From: Talpa occidentalis
Lineage: Eukaryota; Chordata; Mammalia; Eulipotyphla; Talpidae
Length of the DNA stretch: 64,000 bases
Direction: 5' to 3'
NCBI RefSeq assembly: GCF_014898055.3
Contig: NW_023601322.1
Location: 5,723,312-5,787,311, forward strand
Shown here: positions 11,840 to 23,227 of the stretch, one piece after another
How positions within the stretch are numbered: the first letter of the stretch is position 1
Layout: the number at the start of each line of letters is the position of its first letter
Made by a program: the position numbers and the translations under genes
The notes under the pieces: model-generated
The model's database searches: none
What the model saw: the letters and a program-made list of their open reading frames with translations, nothing else
Told to the model about the DNA's origin: nothing

Positions 11840-12440
11840 ATCCAGGTTCTTCTGAGGCAGGACGAACTAACAAATTAACATCAGACAGATCATTAAGAGC
11901 AAATACCAAAACTGAATAACATATGTATGGAGAATTTACTAGGCTGTAAATTCTAAAGTAAAATAGAGTAGACTAGTTACATGCATCCTGTGTTGAAGGA
12001 GGTGGGGTATCATGAAAGTGGGAAGCTTCACAAGACAAAGAGGGGGAGACATCATTCTTTTACTCTGAGGGTAAAAAGTGAGGTATTCAAGTAGGGAGGA
12101 TGTGTTTACTGACAACCCTCTGCCTGGATGCTCTCTACATTGTTCTAATTCATACAAAGGGGAAGCAATGATCACTTCTTCTATTAAGAAAAAGGAAACT
12201 ATTGAGACAAAGACAGCTGTTAGCCTCGAGGGCCTTACCCTCTTAACTTAAAACAAACTGCATCCACTAAGTAAAGGTAACAGACTCCCCTAGGCTTGCG
12301 GGACTTCTGTTGATCTTTAGCTCCAGTATCAAGGTGTCGGTTATTGGAAAAGACCTACTCTGGGAATACTGAGAAATCCTATTGGACCCTTTGGGGTCCA
12401 ATCCTATTGGACCCTTTCTCCTTTGTAACTGTTAGTTAGA
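11840..12440 (-). mobile_element. LTR-like repeat, family R1, copy 1
   Basis: Shares ordered blocks with 20450-20930 and 23228-23800. The blocks are an edge with ttcttct and a caaattaacatcagac-type segment, the block agaatttactaggctgtaaa (11931-11950), a 'ttttactctgagggtaaaaa' block, and 'atcaaggtg' near 12329. On the minus strand the family reads like an LTR, with the TATA-like element of copy 3 upstream of an attaaa-type signal and a short end region. The family name is unknown to me; the edges are approximate. Confidence 0.5.
12377..12416. repeat. short tandem duplication with hairpin
   Basis: The string tcctattggaccctt occurs at about 12378 and again at about 12402. The first copy belongs to a perfect inverted repeat, attggaccc with gggtccaat, around a short loop. 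Confidence 0.8.
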
Positions 12441-13600
12441 TCAGGGAGTGACACCCAAGATAACTGACAGCCAACTTATCCGAAATACTAGCAAACACCT
12501 GTGGGGGGCTGATGAAACAGCGTTTGGGGTGTGCCTGTGTGTTAGAGGGGAGTTTGGTGGAATGGCTTTCAAATCACGCAGGCAGACAGGTCCCCCACTG
12601 CTCAGCAAGGAATAAAATCCCCTCTAAACTGTGGGGAATGGACCCAAATTAGATGACCCCAGAAGAGGATGGGATAGGCAGCACCTGCACCCCATATATC
12701 AGGCACAGTTGTTCTTCCCTGGACTACTAAATGGAGCCTGGAAAACATTCTCCCAAGAAGCACTCCCTCGTCTAAGTCAACTGACATTTTCTTTAACTGG
12801 AGGTGGCTTTGAATTCTTTCTGAAACATAGTCAAGAACCGAAGGCCTCTTAAACTGGTAACACAATAATCTTACAGTCTTTATTAATATTTGTCCTTCCT
12901 AGGATACTATGAGATTCTTCTGGTATTATAAACATTTTTATTTTCAAATCCAAGTACAGAGTCTGGTTTAATGCTGAGTCACTTCACCAATGAACTTGAA
13001 CTTTCCCCAAATCCAGTGTTTTTATGGTCAAGAATTTCATGAATTGTGGCCAATGTTAGAGAATAGCTTCTTGGTATTGCAAAGAAAACATAATTAGAGC
13101 AAATATCTGTCAAAGACCAAAAATAACAAGTAAAGATATCATAGGGGAGGAAAATAGTTTTCCTGTACCCTTCTAGCTTCTTGATCAAGGTGCCTCTTGT
13201 CATAAAAGCCAGATTAATAAGAGAAAAACATACATACATTTAATCATCTATAATACTGCCTGCATCCAGGGAAGAGATCCAGAAAAACTAAGTAACTTTG
13301 TCAGATGGCCCTTGATGCCAACTTCATACCACCTTCAGACTGGCAGAACAAAGATATCGGGGGTGGCCGGGGAAGGGGATATGAATGAATATCTATTAAT
13401 GGGAAGTTTCCAGGGAAAGCACAGGGTTAAGTCACAAGGGGAGGTTATTATGCAAATCAAAGTCCTGCCCTCTCCACTGATAAATTGATATGGAGATTTA
13501 GTCATCCTCCACCTTCTGGTAGAGAGAAAAGGATACCTCCACAAATGGAGACTTTCCTTACAGACATGACTGTCCCTTACAAAGTGGTAATTTCTTTTTG
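12441..13600. other. unclassified, possibly retroelement-derived DNA
   Basis: No intact gene. The segment 13190-13560 (for example ataagagaaaaacatacata) is reminiscent of the R1 LTR-like family but too diverged to assign. Frames up to about 87 codons at 12602-12865 show no recognisable domain. Confidence 0.35.
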
Positions 13601-13881
13601 TTAAAAAAAGATTTATTTATTCATGCATACAAGAATGGGAGTACAGGTCAGAGGTTCAGGGAGGGGGATGAGAGGATTCACCAGAGACAGAGCAGGGAGC
13701 AGAACAGGCGGATTTACTGAAAGACACTGCTGAGGGGAGCTGAAGGGAGCAGTGGGGGGACAGGAGAGGTCTGCTGTGCCATGTGGGTCAGCTCCCTGGC
13801 CGGGGATCGAACTCATGCTGCAGTGACTGCTGATACCTTCATAGTGCTGCATCTTAACCCTTTGCACCACCAGGGAGGCTC
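13601..13881 (-). mobile_element. tRNA-derived SINE, subtype A
   Basis: Reverse orientation: aaaagatttatttattcatg tail, body with gagaggattcaccagagaca, B box complement ggggatcgaactc, head complement ccaccagggaggct. In the sense direction the tail is TCT followed by T and then aacaaaaag. Imperfect target-site duplications share ggtaatttct (13586-13595 and 13894-13903). Confidence 0.9.
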
Positions 13882-14039
13882 CACAATTACACCAGGTAAT
13901 TTCTACTCAGTTTTCAGAACTTCTCCTATGCCTGTCGTCTCTAAAAAATAATCATCGCTGAATAATTAAATAATCTATATACCAAAGAGGCATATTTTGG
14001 GGTATTACATTCTGTTCCCAAGTAGACTGAGTCTATTTA

Positions 14040-14700
14040 GTCAATTGAAATAGGTAGAGTAACTAAATCTAAAAATGAGAGTCTCACCAGATTGGAGGGT
14101 ACCATTTTGCTATAATCCTTTTCCACAAGACAAAATGTTAGTGGACAAACCGAGGGGTACCCTGGGACCCTCAAACTTGCATGCTCTAAATGAGTTCTGC
14201 CATCTGCTACATAAAGACAAAGCATTCTCTTAGTGTGAAGGGATTTTAATAAGATTAGTGTGGACAGAAAGGAGAAAAGAGTTTCCTGATCAAACACCCG
14301 GTGTTTCTCATCCCCTCATGGGTAAAAGCCCATCTGAAGCAGGGCCACGGAGCCCCAAAATCTTGCCACAAGTTTCAGGCATCTTCTGGGAGGGAGTCAT
14401 AGGAAAGGGACAAAATGGATCAAGCAAGTCTGGGATGAAATGGGCAAAATCAAAGCACAAATCACAGTCAGCCTCCCCATGCGGCTCTCCACCATAGATT
14501 TCTTCCATCTCCCTCAACTCCTTGGTGCAAACCCAAGGCTGAGAAGCAAGCGCTGCTTCTTTGTCTCTGCTTCATGTGTGTCCGCTAATGTCATGTGTGT
14601 CTTCTCCATGTCCTTCCATGTCTTTTTCAGCTTCTCCACATGCAGTTCCACTCTCCATGAGGTGAGGCAAGGGACATGGAGCCCTCCCTTTTAATTGGGA
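14040..14700 (-). mobile_element. LTR-like repeat, family R2, copy A
   Basis: Aligns in order with 25080-25880 (same strand) and, in inverse orientation, with 48830-49640. Shared blocks include agccccaaaatcttgccaca (B: gacccaaaagttggctaca), ggcatcttctgggagggagt (B: ggcaccatctggcaggga) and caaaatcaaagcacaaatca (B: gcaaaatcaaggtataaact). The three copies define a dispersed family of about 0.6-0.8 kb. Copy B has a TATA box in the sense direction, which supports an LTR. I cannot name the family. Confidence 0.5.
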
Positions 14701-14952
14701 TCACAGTCTAACAAAAAGGGAGGATTCTTTAGGATAAAATCGACTGAGGATTTTTTTTTCTTCTTTTTTGGTTATCACTGTTCAGCTATAGTTTAAGATG
14801 GTGTTAACTTAATTAACTAAAAAGTCCATTAGGCTGAGATGCTACAAATGTGATGGCCCCCAACTAAGCAAACCAAATCCCAAGACTGTAAAAGCCTCAA
14901 GATTATGAAATCAAAAGCCAATGAGCAAGCAATCACACTGTTGGTTTTACCA

Positions 14953-14966
14953 ACACACATTGTTTA
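14953..14966. repeat. target-site duplication of the 1.7-kb L1 (left)
   Basis: acacacattgttta, identical to 16685-16698. Confidence 0.9.
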
Positions 14967-16684
14967 TTTTTTAATTTTTTTATTTAAATATTTTATTTTA
15001 TATAATTCTTACATCTTTTTTCATCTTTGCACAATGTATGCATTCTCATTTTGGTTATATTCCCCATACAATTGCACCCCCGCTTGTTTTGACTCCAGTC
15101 CTTCCTTTCCCCGCACCCCCCAGTAGTATGTCTCTGGTTCATAGTTGTTTGTTTATTTTGATATTTTCTTTCTTATAGTTATTCTTTTTTCTGGTCTTTT
15201 ATTTAGGTTTTCTAAATTCCTGCTGAGACCATCCTGTATTTTTCTTTTTCTTTCTGACTTTTTTCGCTGAGCATGATCCCTTCCAGCTCCATCCATGTTG
15301 CTGCAAACTGCATGTGTTTATCTTTTTTGATTGCTGAGTAATATTCCATTGTGTATATGTACCACATCTTCTTGATCCAGTCATCTATTTTTGGGCATTT
15401 GGGTTGCTTCCAAAGCTTAGCTATTGTAAATAGTGCTGCCATAAACATAGGTGTGCAGGTGCCCTTTGGAATTACTGTTTCGGTGTCATTTAGGTAAATA
15501 CGTAGGAGTGGAATTGCTGGATCATATGGAAGCTCTATGTTTAGTAGGTCAAGAAATCTCCACACAGCTCTCCGTAGTGGTTGGATCAGTTTGCACTCCC
15601 ACCAACAGTGCAGAAGAGTTCCTTTTTCTCCACACCCTCGCCAACATTTGTTGTTGCTATTTTTTTTAATATGTGCCATTCTCACTGGTGTAAGATGGTA
15701 TCTCATGGTAGTTTTGATTTGCATTTCCCTGATTACAAGTGATGTTGAACATTTTTTCATATGCCTGTTGGCCATTTGCATTTCCTCTTCAGAGAAGTTT
15801 CTTTTTAGCTCTTCTGCCCATTTTTTGACTGGACTATTTTCTTTGTTTTTGTTGAGTCTCATCAGCTCTTTTTGTGATCAGTAGATTTTTGTGATCAGTC
15901 CTTTATCGTTAGTGTTGTGTGCAAAAATTTTCTCCCAGTCAGTGGGGTTTCTCTTTTTTTTTGTTATTGTCTCTTTTGCTGTGCAGAAGCTCTTTAATTT
16001 GATGTAGTCCCAGCTGTTTATCTTTGTCTTCACTGTTACTGCTTTGGGTGATGTGTCTGTAAAGATGTCTTGAGGTACATGTCATGCAGTGTTTTGCCTA
16101 TATTTTCTTCTATATATTTTATGGTTTCAGATCTTATGTCTAGTTCTTTAATCCATTTTGAGTTGTTTTTTTGTGCATGGTGTGAGGTAGTGGTCAAGCT
16201 TCATTCTTTAGCATGTAGCGACCCAGTTTTCCCAGCACCATTTATTGAACAAACTTTCTTTGCTCCAGTGAATATTCTTTGCTGCTTTGTCAAAGATTAG
16301 TTGACCATAAATCTGTGAGTTTATTTCAAGGTTTTCTATTTGATTCCATTGGTCTGTGTGTCTGTTCTTGTTCCAATACCATGCAGTTTTGATAATTATG
16401 GCTTTGTACTATAGTTTGAAGTCTGGGAGTGTGATGCCTCCATTCCCTTCTTTTTTTTTTCAGAAGAGCTTTGGCTATTTGGCATTTTTGGTGATTCCAT
16501 ATGAATTTCATCAATAATTGTTCTATTTCTTTGAAGAATGTCATTGAAATTTTTATTGGAATAGCATTGAATCTGTATATTGCTTTCGGTAGGATGGCCA
16601 TTTTGATGATGTTAATTCTTCCAATCCATGAGCAGGGGATGTCTTTCCATTTCTTTGTTCTCTTCTTATTTTTTTTTAACAGCG
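14967..16684 (-). mobile_element. 5'-truncated L1, 1.7 kb, degraded ORF2
   Basis: Antisense L1 3' portion flanked by perfect 14-bp target-site duplications. It encodes the C-terminal third of ORF2p in broken frames. The frame 15212-15862 on the minus strand carries the C-terminal Cys/His motif ([19 protein letters not shown]-x3-C-x7-H-x4-C). A further frame at 16326-16688 covers a segment nearer the RT thumb. It is more mutated than the 52.0-kb and 28.8-kb copies, with a small local duplication of tttttgtgatcagt near 15867-15900. Beyond the usual end (gtatggggaatataac in sense) lies about 90 bp of atypical sequence before the A-rich tail: either another subfamily's 3' end or a transduced segment. 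Confidence 0.92.
15212..16684 (-). pseudogene. L1 ORF2 C-terminal pseudogene
   Basis: Remnant of the reverse transcriptase protein without the endonuclease and RT catalytic parts. It is frameshifted between about 15862 and 16326. The terminal residues (KYRMVSAGI) resemble those of the full-length copy ([11 protein letters not shown]), with two residues missing. Non-functional. Confidence 0.85.
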
Positions 16685-17245
16685 ACACACATTGTTTAAA
16701 CCATTTTCAACCCACCCTTCCTATCTTTTTCACACTGTCTCTAAGTAAGTCTTTCCTCTGGATCCTGCCAGAGGAGGCTGCTAACCACATCCCATTTGGT
16801 GCTGCCAAATTAAATTGATTTTTAATTGATTTTTGCTTAAATAAAACTTGAAAATATTTAATATGTCTCAGTTTATCTTTTAACAATTGTCATAATTTAT
16901 AGAATATTTGCAGCAAGACAGTTTCTGGTATGTGAACTTTAGTAATGTTTATTATTGGTTACTTCTTTTTTAAAAATTAATGATTTCTTTTAATTTATGG
17001 AATAGTTTTTTTTTTTTGGTATTTTTCACAGAAATTCCTTCAATGGTCCTATTTTCATTGATACCTTTGATTTTTGTTGTTGTTGCCTCAACATGGTTCC
17101 AAATTACAGTAATATATCATTACTTCCAACTGACATGAGCTCATTTTTGGGGGTCAGAATGTGTCTCCAAAAATTGCTAGCACAGGGGAGAAAAAGGGTG
17201 AGGTTTTTGTTAAATTTCATTAGTAGGCAAGATTTTTTCTTGTTC
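16590..17245. repeat. recent tandem duplication, copy 1
   Basis: About 656 bp nearly identical to 17327-17985. It starts inside the L1 (taggatggccattttgatga), crosses the L1 5' junction and target-site duplication, and ends at tttttcttgttc. Differences from copy 2 are a few substitutions and homopolymer length changes. Confidence 0.95.
16685..16698. repeat. target-site duplication of the 1.7-kb L1 (right)
   Basis: acacacattgttta, identical to 14953-14966. It also appears in the second tandem copy near 17423-17436. Confidence 0.9.
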
Positions 17246-17326
17246 CTTCACAGATCATTTATGCTTCCAACAATTGGACCTCATTGATACCTCATTGATA
17301 ATTTTTTTCTGTTGTGCTTTGCCTAA
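17246..17326. other. 81-bp spacer between tandem copies
   Basis: Not part of either copy. It contains a partly repeated attgatacctcattgataa, similar to tttcattgatacctttg in the duplicated unit (about 17055-17071), so the insertion may have been templated at the breakpoint. Confidence 0.6.
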
Positions 17327-17985
17327 TAGGATGGCCATTTTGATGATGTTAATTCTTCCAATCCATGAGCAGGGGATGTCTTTCCATTTCTTTGTTCCTT
17401 CTTCTATTTTTTTTAACAGCGACACACATTGTTTAAACCATTTTCAACCCACCCTTCCTATCTTTTTCACACTGTCTCTAAGTAAGTCTTTCCTCTGGAT
17501 CCTGCCAGAGGAGGCTGCTAACCACATCCCATTTGGTGCTGCCAAATTAAATTGATTTTTAATTGATTTTTGCTTAAATAAAACTTGAAAATATTTAATA
17601 TGTCTCAGTTTATCTTTTAACAATTGTCATAATTTATAGAATATTTGCAGCAAGACAGTTTCTGGTATGTGAACTTTAGTAATGTTTATTATTGGTTACT
17701 TCTTTTTTAAAAATTAATGATTTCTTTTAATTTATGGAATAGTTTTTTTTTTTTGGTATTTTTCACAGAAATTCCTTCAATGGTCCTATTTTCATTGATA
17801 CCTTTGATTTTTTTGTTGTTGTTGCCTCAACATGGTTCCAAATTACAGTAATATATCATTACTTCCAACTGACATGAGCTCATTTTTGGGGTCAGAAATG
17901 TGTCTCCAAAAATTGCTAGCACAGGGGAAAAAAGGGTTGAGGTTTTTGTTAAATTTCATTAGTAGGCAAGATTTTTTTCTTGTTC
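17327..17985. repeat. recent tandem duplication, copy 2
   Basis: About 659 bp nearly identical to copy 1. Its first ~95 bp are an orphan piece of L1 plus the L1-flank junction. At one variable spot it is closer to the intact L1 (ccttcttctattttt), so copy 1 carries the derived change there. Confidence 0.95.
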
Positions 17986-18816
17986 TACTTAGAAACTAGG
18001 TTATCTTTTCAGTTAAAAAGGTCTTACAAAATAAATTATCGTGTGTTTGATTTATGCATGCAACATAGAAACTCTACACTTTAAAAGTGAAGAGAAAGGG
18101 AATTGGATTTTATGCAAGGATTTATGTTTGATGTAATTTGTTAGATGTGGGTCAAATTAATGGAATAATTCATTGATATTGTCCTGCCAGAATTCATAAG
18201 GCTGCTATAATTTTGCACTAGTTACTGTTCTTGAATTTATATTAAAATAACAAAGCTTCAGTGCTATGATACATGTAGCTATACTATTGATTGTTTATAG
18301 GCTTACTATTTCTTTACCATGTAGCCCGCGGGAGTCCTGCTTCCATTCAAATGTATGATTCTTACCAATTGTACCACAGGGTAATATGAAACAATAGCAC
18401 TTTTTTTCTCTACCTTTCTAGGGAAGGAAGTGTAGCATTTTTAATGAGACTCGGTGAAATAAAAAAATTGGTCATGGTCATTTTTTTCTTTAAATTTCCA
18501 GAAAAGAAGATTTATAATAATCCATGTAAGATATCATGATTAATTTGAGACATTTGCCAGCTATGAGAAAGGAACAAATTCAAGTCCAAAAATTAGATGT
18601 TTTTTGTTCTCATTTATATATCTTTTTGACAGTTAAAATTCAGCCAAATCACACAAGGTCTATCTAGAAAAAATATATATCATTTTTTGTTTCCTTGCTG
18701 TAGAAATACATTATGAGAATGACAAATATGTAGTAATGAAAAGAATGTCTTTTAACTACTCCAATTCAAAGACAGGTCTGCAAGGAAGTTTTAATTCTAA
18801 TTATATTTGATTTAAA
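17986..18816. other. unique AT-rich DNA, nothing recognised
   Basis: No recognisable repeat, RNA gene or exon. Confidence 0.5.
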
Positions 18817-19254
18817 TGAATCAGGGAGAGCACAATTAAGTGAGTTTATTAAAGACTCAAGAGTCAGGATGGAAGCCCAGGAAGCAATGCAATAGATTTT
18901 ATTCAGAAAACTGATTTCCAACAAATAGAAGTCCGAATTTATATAGCAAGGAGCATTAAAAATATAAATATCTGTGTATATTATTTATGGACATAGGAAG
19001 GCAAAGGCTGGCATTTAATCAGAGGAGTGTTTAAACTGTGGAGACAGATACTAGCTTCCCATAGTTACTATCTTCTTTCTCCGGCCAATTCCTAATTAGT
19101 GTGGGCTGAAAGACTGGTTGACCTTCAGTCGCAGACTTCTGCATACGCTACAAGGTGGAGCCTGTTCTGACATAAAGTTTATCCAGATGGCTCCACTCTG
19201 CTTTAGCTAGACCAGGAACAGGGGATCTCAGAAAGTTTTACCATTATGTTCACA
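18817..19254 (-). mobile_element. probable solitary LTR
   Basis: Read on the minus strand it starts tgtgaacataatgg and ends ccctgattca, so it has TG...CA termini. It contains a TATA-like element (tgctatataaattc, about 18940-18953) and, about 45 bp later, a polyadenylation signal (tctgaataaaatc, about 18893-18905). It then shows a short U5-like segment with taataaactcac. No internal retroviral genes adjoin it and no target-site duplication was found. The family is not identified. Confidence 0.55.
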
Positions 19255-19489
19255 CCTCTGTGATCGATGACAGTCTCAAAATCTACCAAAAGCAATAGTC
19301 AATAAATACATCACTCAAAGTATAACCAACATCTTTCCCCTCCACAGAACCAAATGTAAAATTTCTCTACTCGTGAAGGAATGGATAGCTGACAGAAATT
19401 TTAGAAACATAAAACTTCTGTTACTATTCCATGTCTTGCAATGACAATAACACATTGTCACACACATTTGCTTAAAAACATGTGACTCC

Positions 19490-19769
19490 CTGGGCCTCCC
19501 TCGTGGCGCAAGGGGTTAAGCTATGAAGCTATTAGTAGACACTACAGCAGGAGTTCGATCCCCAGCCAGAGACCTAACCCACATGGTGCAGCAGACCTCT
19601 CCTGTCTTGTCTGCTACTCCCCTCAGCGGTGTATTTCAGTAGATCTGCCTGTTCTGCTCCCTGCTCTGGCTCTGGTGAATCCTCTCACCCTCCACACCTC
19701 TGGCCTGTACCCCAGTTCTTGTATACATAAATAAATAAATATTAAACAAAACAAAACAAAAACAAAACA
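19490..19769 (+). mobile_element. tRNA-derived SINE, subtype A
   Basis: Head gggcctccctcgtggcgcaa, ggggttaag, B box gagttcgatcccc, then the usual body, ending tgtatacataaataaataaa and an (aaaac)n tail. Target-site duplications aacatgtgactcc lie at 19477-19489 and 19770-19782. Confidence 0.94.
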
Positions 19770-19782
19770 AACATGTGACTCC

Positions 19783-20449
19783 TTGATGGAGGAAGGAAAC
19801 TGAAGCCATTTTGAAATGCATTAAGTATGTGCCATACAAGTGTCTGCTCTCCCAGGAGGAAGGGCTAGACCAGAGTTTATTCACCAAAGCAGAGGGCATT
19901 TACCCAATTCTACACATCCTGCTTACTTGTCTCACCTAAGAGGAGAAATGGGAGCTAAGAAACACCTACAAAGGTCAGAGTCTGGGGACATGGATCCACT
20001 AAAAGCTGAGATTTAATCATTAGACTGGGTTCCCTCTCTGGCACCTTACCACTGCATAGCAGGGGTACAGAATTATAAAAGTAGGTACCAGGGACCAGGA
20101 ATTATAAAGGTAGATTACAACTTAAAGAGTTACAGATTCAAATTAAGCAGGTGTTCTTAGGGAAGCTCAGACACAATAGGGGTGATAAAAATAAGAACAA
20201 TAAAGCAATTGGAAGCCTCTGGCACCCAGAGTATAACAAATATTAAATATAGCCAAGCTTTCCTGGTCAGACAAATATAAACCCTGCCAGAAATGACTTC
20301 TAGTTTTGTCATACTGTTGGAAAGGCATCTCCACGAAAGAGGGACAAGCATTGCAGAACATTGAACAGGTGTCATTTCTCCATCCCCACCTTGGATTACG
20401 AGTCCCACTAAGCTACAACCTGACTTTGTGAGCAGGGGCACAGGGAAAC
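19783..20449. other. unclassified DNA, no gene seen
   Basis: Moderately GC-richer than its surroundings. Some blocks (accagggaccaggaattata) look retroelement-like, but nothing could be assigned. Confidence 0.35.
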
Positions 20450-20930
20450 ATTGTCTTCTCCTCCTGGGTCATCAGATGGGGAGACTGGACAAATTAACAT
20501 TAACCAGATGAATAGGGGGAGAAAAACTAATTACAGATGTAATTTACAAGGCTGTAAGTTCTAGAACAAATGAGACAAACTACTGAATGGGACGGAGACC
20601 TGGGACATCAGGAAAGAGGGGGACCACGCCTCCCACCTGTACCCCAGTTCCTGTATAAATAAATACAATCCTTAAAAAAAAAAGGAAAGAAGAGGAGAGT
20701 CTCACATGTCTCACAAGGAGTGGGGGGGCTTATGTGACAAGGCCAGATGCTCCAGATGTTTGCCTTCCCATCAGGTAGGTTTGACAATAAAAGGTTATTT
20801 CCATAGATCTTCCACTGACCTTCATCTGCAGGCCAAGGTGACGCATATTGGAAAAAGCCTGGGGGGGACTCATCAATCCTTCCTTCCAGGGCCAGAGACC
20901 ATCTTTATAACATTTGAGTAATTCCTGATG
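20450..20930 (-). mobile_element. LTR-like repeat, family R1, copy 2
   Basis: Shared R1 landmarks: tgtcttctcctcctgggtca at the edge, caaattaacattaaccagat, tgtaatttacaaggctgtaa (20539-20558), gggacatcaggaaagaggg, and ccaaggtgacgcatattgga near 20833. A truncated SINE at 20618-20682 interrupts it. Confidence 0.5.
20618..20682 (+). mobile_element. 5'-truncated SINE inside an LTR-like repeat
   Basis: The tail part only: cacctgtaccccagttcctg, tataaataaatacaatcctt and an A run. It is bracketed by aggaaaga at 20610-20617 and 20683-20690, a short but plausible target-site duplication. Confidence 0.75.
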
Positions 20931-22594
20931 GTCATCAAATAACAAATATATTTTTTAATAAAAATTAAGAAACAAATTACTTTTTTCTATTCTAGGTGAT
21001 GTAAACGTCATAATGTATATGGACAGATCTTTACCCATTTCAGTGTGTTTTAGTGAAAGATTCAAAGAGTCCATCAGATACGTATTTATTGCCAAGACTC
21101 ACTCCTTACCATGTTGTTACCATGGCAACCTCTTTTCTGATTACTATCTGATTAGGCTAACTTTTTTACAGCTATTGCACCGGGATACAAGCCTATCTAC
21201 AGAAGCAATTTTAGCATTCTATCTTTGTATGTATAAACTATTACATCCATTCTCCATCAACTTACCCAGTGTCATATATAAACCATATTTATGATAGTAA
21301 AGACCAAAACTCAAATCTCTGATCCCCAGATTACTTTCAGAGTCACTCTTAAGTACAAACCAGAACCATTTAGCTTTCCAATGTAATCTTGGAAATACCA
21401 GAAACAATTTAAGATTTTTGTACTTTCTGCTATTTCTCCTTATACCCTTTTCTTATCTCTACAGCAATCCTGACAGTAGAGGAAAAGAAAAAAAAAAAAA
21501 AACTCAATCCATCTTCTACACTGATCATGTCATGCTGAGTCTCATGAGCCATCGTGGAACATGGATCCCAAGGCCTCCCCCGCCTTCTGCCAACGACACA
21601 GAGTATTTGCCATCAGTATTTGCTTCTCACATTTTGCAGTCTTGTTTGCCCCTGGTCCCATCTATCATTTTGCAGCTGCTCAGTTGCAATTTTATTCACA
21701 TTTTTGGCTTTAAAATCAATAATGAATAGTCATTTTGTTGTCATTAGGTAAAAATTTTTCAAGCTTAAAACTCAAATGACCAGTCTCTTCCCATCTGCCT
21801 GACCCCCAGATGTCCACTCTCAAAATCACCTCAGATCAATAAACTTGTGATAACACTTTTTAAACTCAGAATATTAAAAGTTCACTATATTTCTTCATGT
21901 ATACATGTGAATGCAATCTTCTTGTGCCTGCACATTTTAAAAAGAATGTCTATAAATTTCTTTAAATTTCCTTTTAGAATAATATTCCTTCTAAATAGAT
22001 GTATTCCTTTACTATTCATGTTCATCATTATGACGAGGTTATATAGGGATGGTGTTGTGTTTATGACTGATTTCAAGATTCTCCCAGGCTCAAAAATAAT
22101 ATGGGCATAAACACAACTTTTCAGTTCACTACTCACAGGGAAAATATTCCACCTGAAGGGGTGAATGGACAGTGAGAGCTGTCCAAAAGGCCTAAATTTA
22201 ACTATGAGAGAAGAGTTTCAGGAGAAGGAGCACCAATATAAGTGCACACCCTTGAATATGATTCTATCTTATTGCCCCTGGACATCCAAATTCCTTTGCA
22301 GACAATCGGTGTGACTGGAAAGAGGGGAGGGATTTGTACAAATGACGGTCATGACACTATTCTAAATATCTTAAAATGTGTCTGCACAAGAATGGTCGTT
22401 GGATGCTTGGGGACACATAGCTGAGTAAAGAACGCATCACCGGGTTGGAATTTTAACTGACTGTTTTGTTGCTTTGCTATTTCAACTGCAGGTGAAGAGA
22501 AAACAGCAGTATGCTCTGTTGCATGAAGTGATTGAGGAACTCTGTGCTTAAGATGAGTTGCAATCTAAAGTAAAAGGAAAGACATTAATTCAAA
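20931..22594. other. unique DNA, no gene recognised
   Basis: Short frames of about 60-103 codons are present (for example 21418-21729) but have no recognisable domain. An A run lies at 21487-21502. Confidence 0.5.
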
Positions 22595-22847
22595 GATGTA
22601 TGTATTTATGTGTAGAAGAATTGGGGTGTAGGTCAAAAGTGTGGAGGGTGAGAGGATTCACCAGAGACAGAGTGGGGAGCAGAACAGGCAGACTGACTGA
22701 AATACACTGCTGAGGGGAGCAGCGGGCGAGACAGGAGAGGTCTGCTGGGCCATGTGGGTCAGCTCCCTGGCCGGGGATCGAACTCAGGATGCAGGAGTGA
22801 TAATGTGATGGCGCTGAAATATAACCCCTAGGCCACCAGGGAGGCCC
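22595..22847 (-). mobile_element. tRNA-derived SINE, subtype A
   Basis: Reverse orientation: degenerate tail atgtatgtatttatgtgtag, body tgagaggattcaccagagac, B box complement ggggatcgaactc, head complement ccaccagggaggccc. Possible target-site duplication around attaatt (left about 22584, right about 22854). Confidence 0.92.
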
Positions 22848-23227
22848 AGAAGAAATTAATTAAAAGCAAACATAGGACCCCCCAAAAAAAACCACAAGAG
22901 CTGTGACTACACAGCTTCACCAGAAAGTCGGGTAAGTAATCATCGTATGTCAACAACCCAACACCCCCTCACGGGCTGCCGGGTGTCTGCCCACACCTCC
23001 AGCCCACACAATGGCTCCCACTCCATGCGCTGCCTGGAGAGGACTCCGTGGAGCTTGGGGCAGCTAGAGGACCCCCGGTGGAGAATGCGTCCGCACAAGT
23101 CCCCAAGGTCACTGTGAACTGACATCTTCCACAGGTCGAACTCCCCAAGTGTGTTTCCTTTCATCTGTAAAACTGTAATGAACGTTTATCTAGTGGTGTC
23201 AGCGCTCAAAAGAAATCATCCCCTGCC
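22848..23227. other. unique DNA with a GC-rich core
   Basis: A GC-rich core at about 22960-23115 stands out against AT-rich surroundings. It holds cctttcatctgtaaaactgt near 23158, which is weakly MIR-like. No exon or RNA is recognised. Confidence 0.4.
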
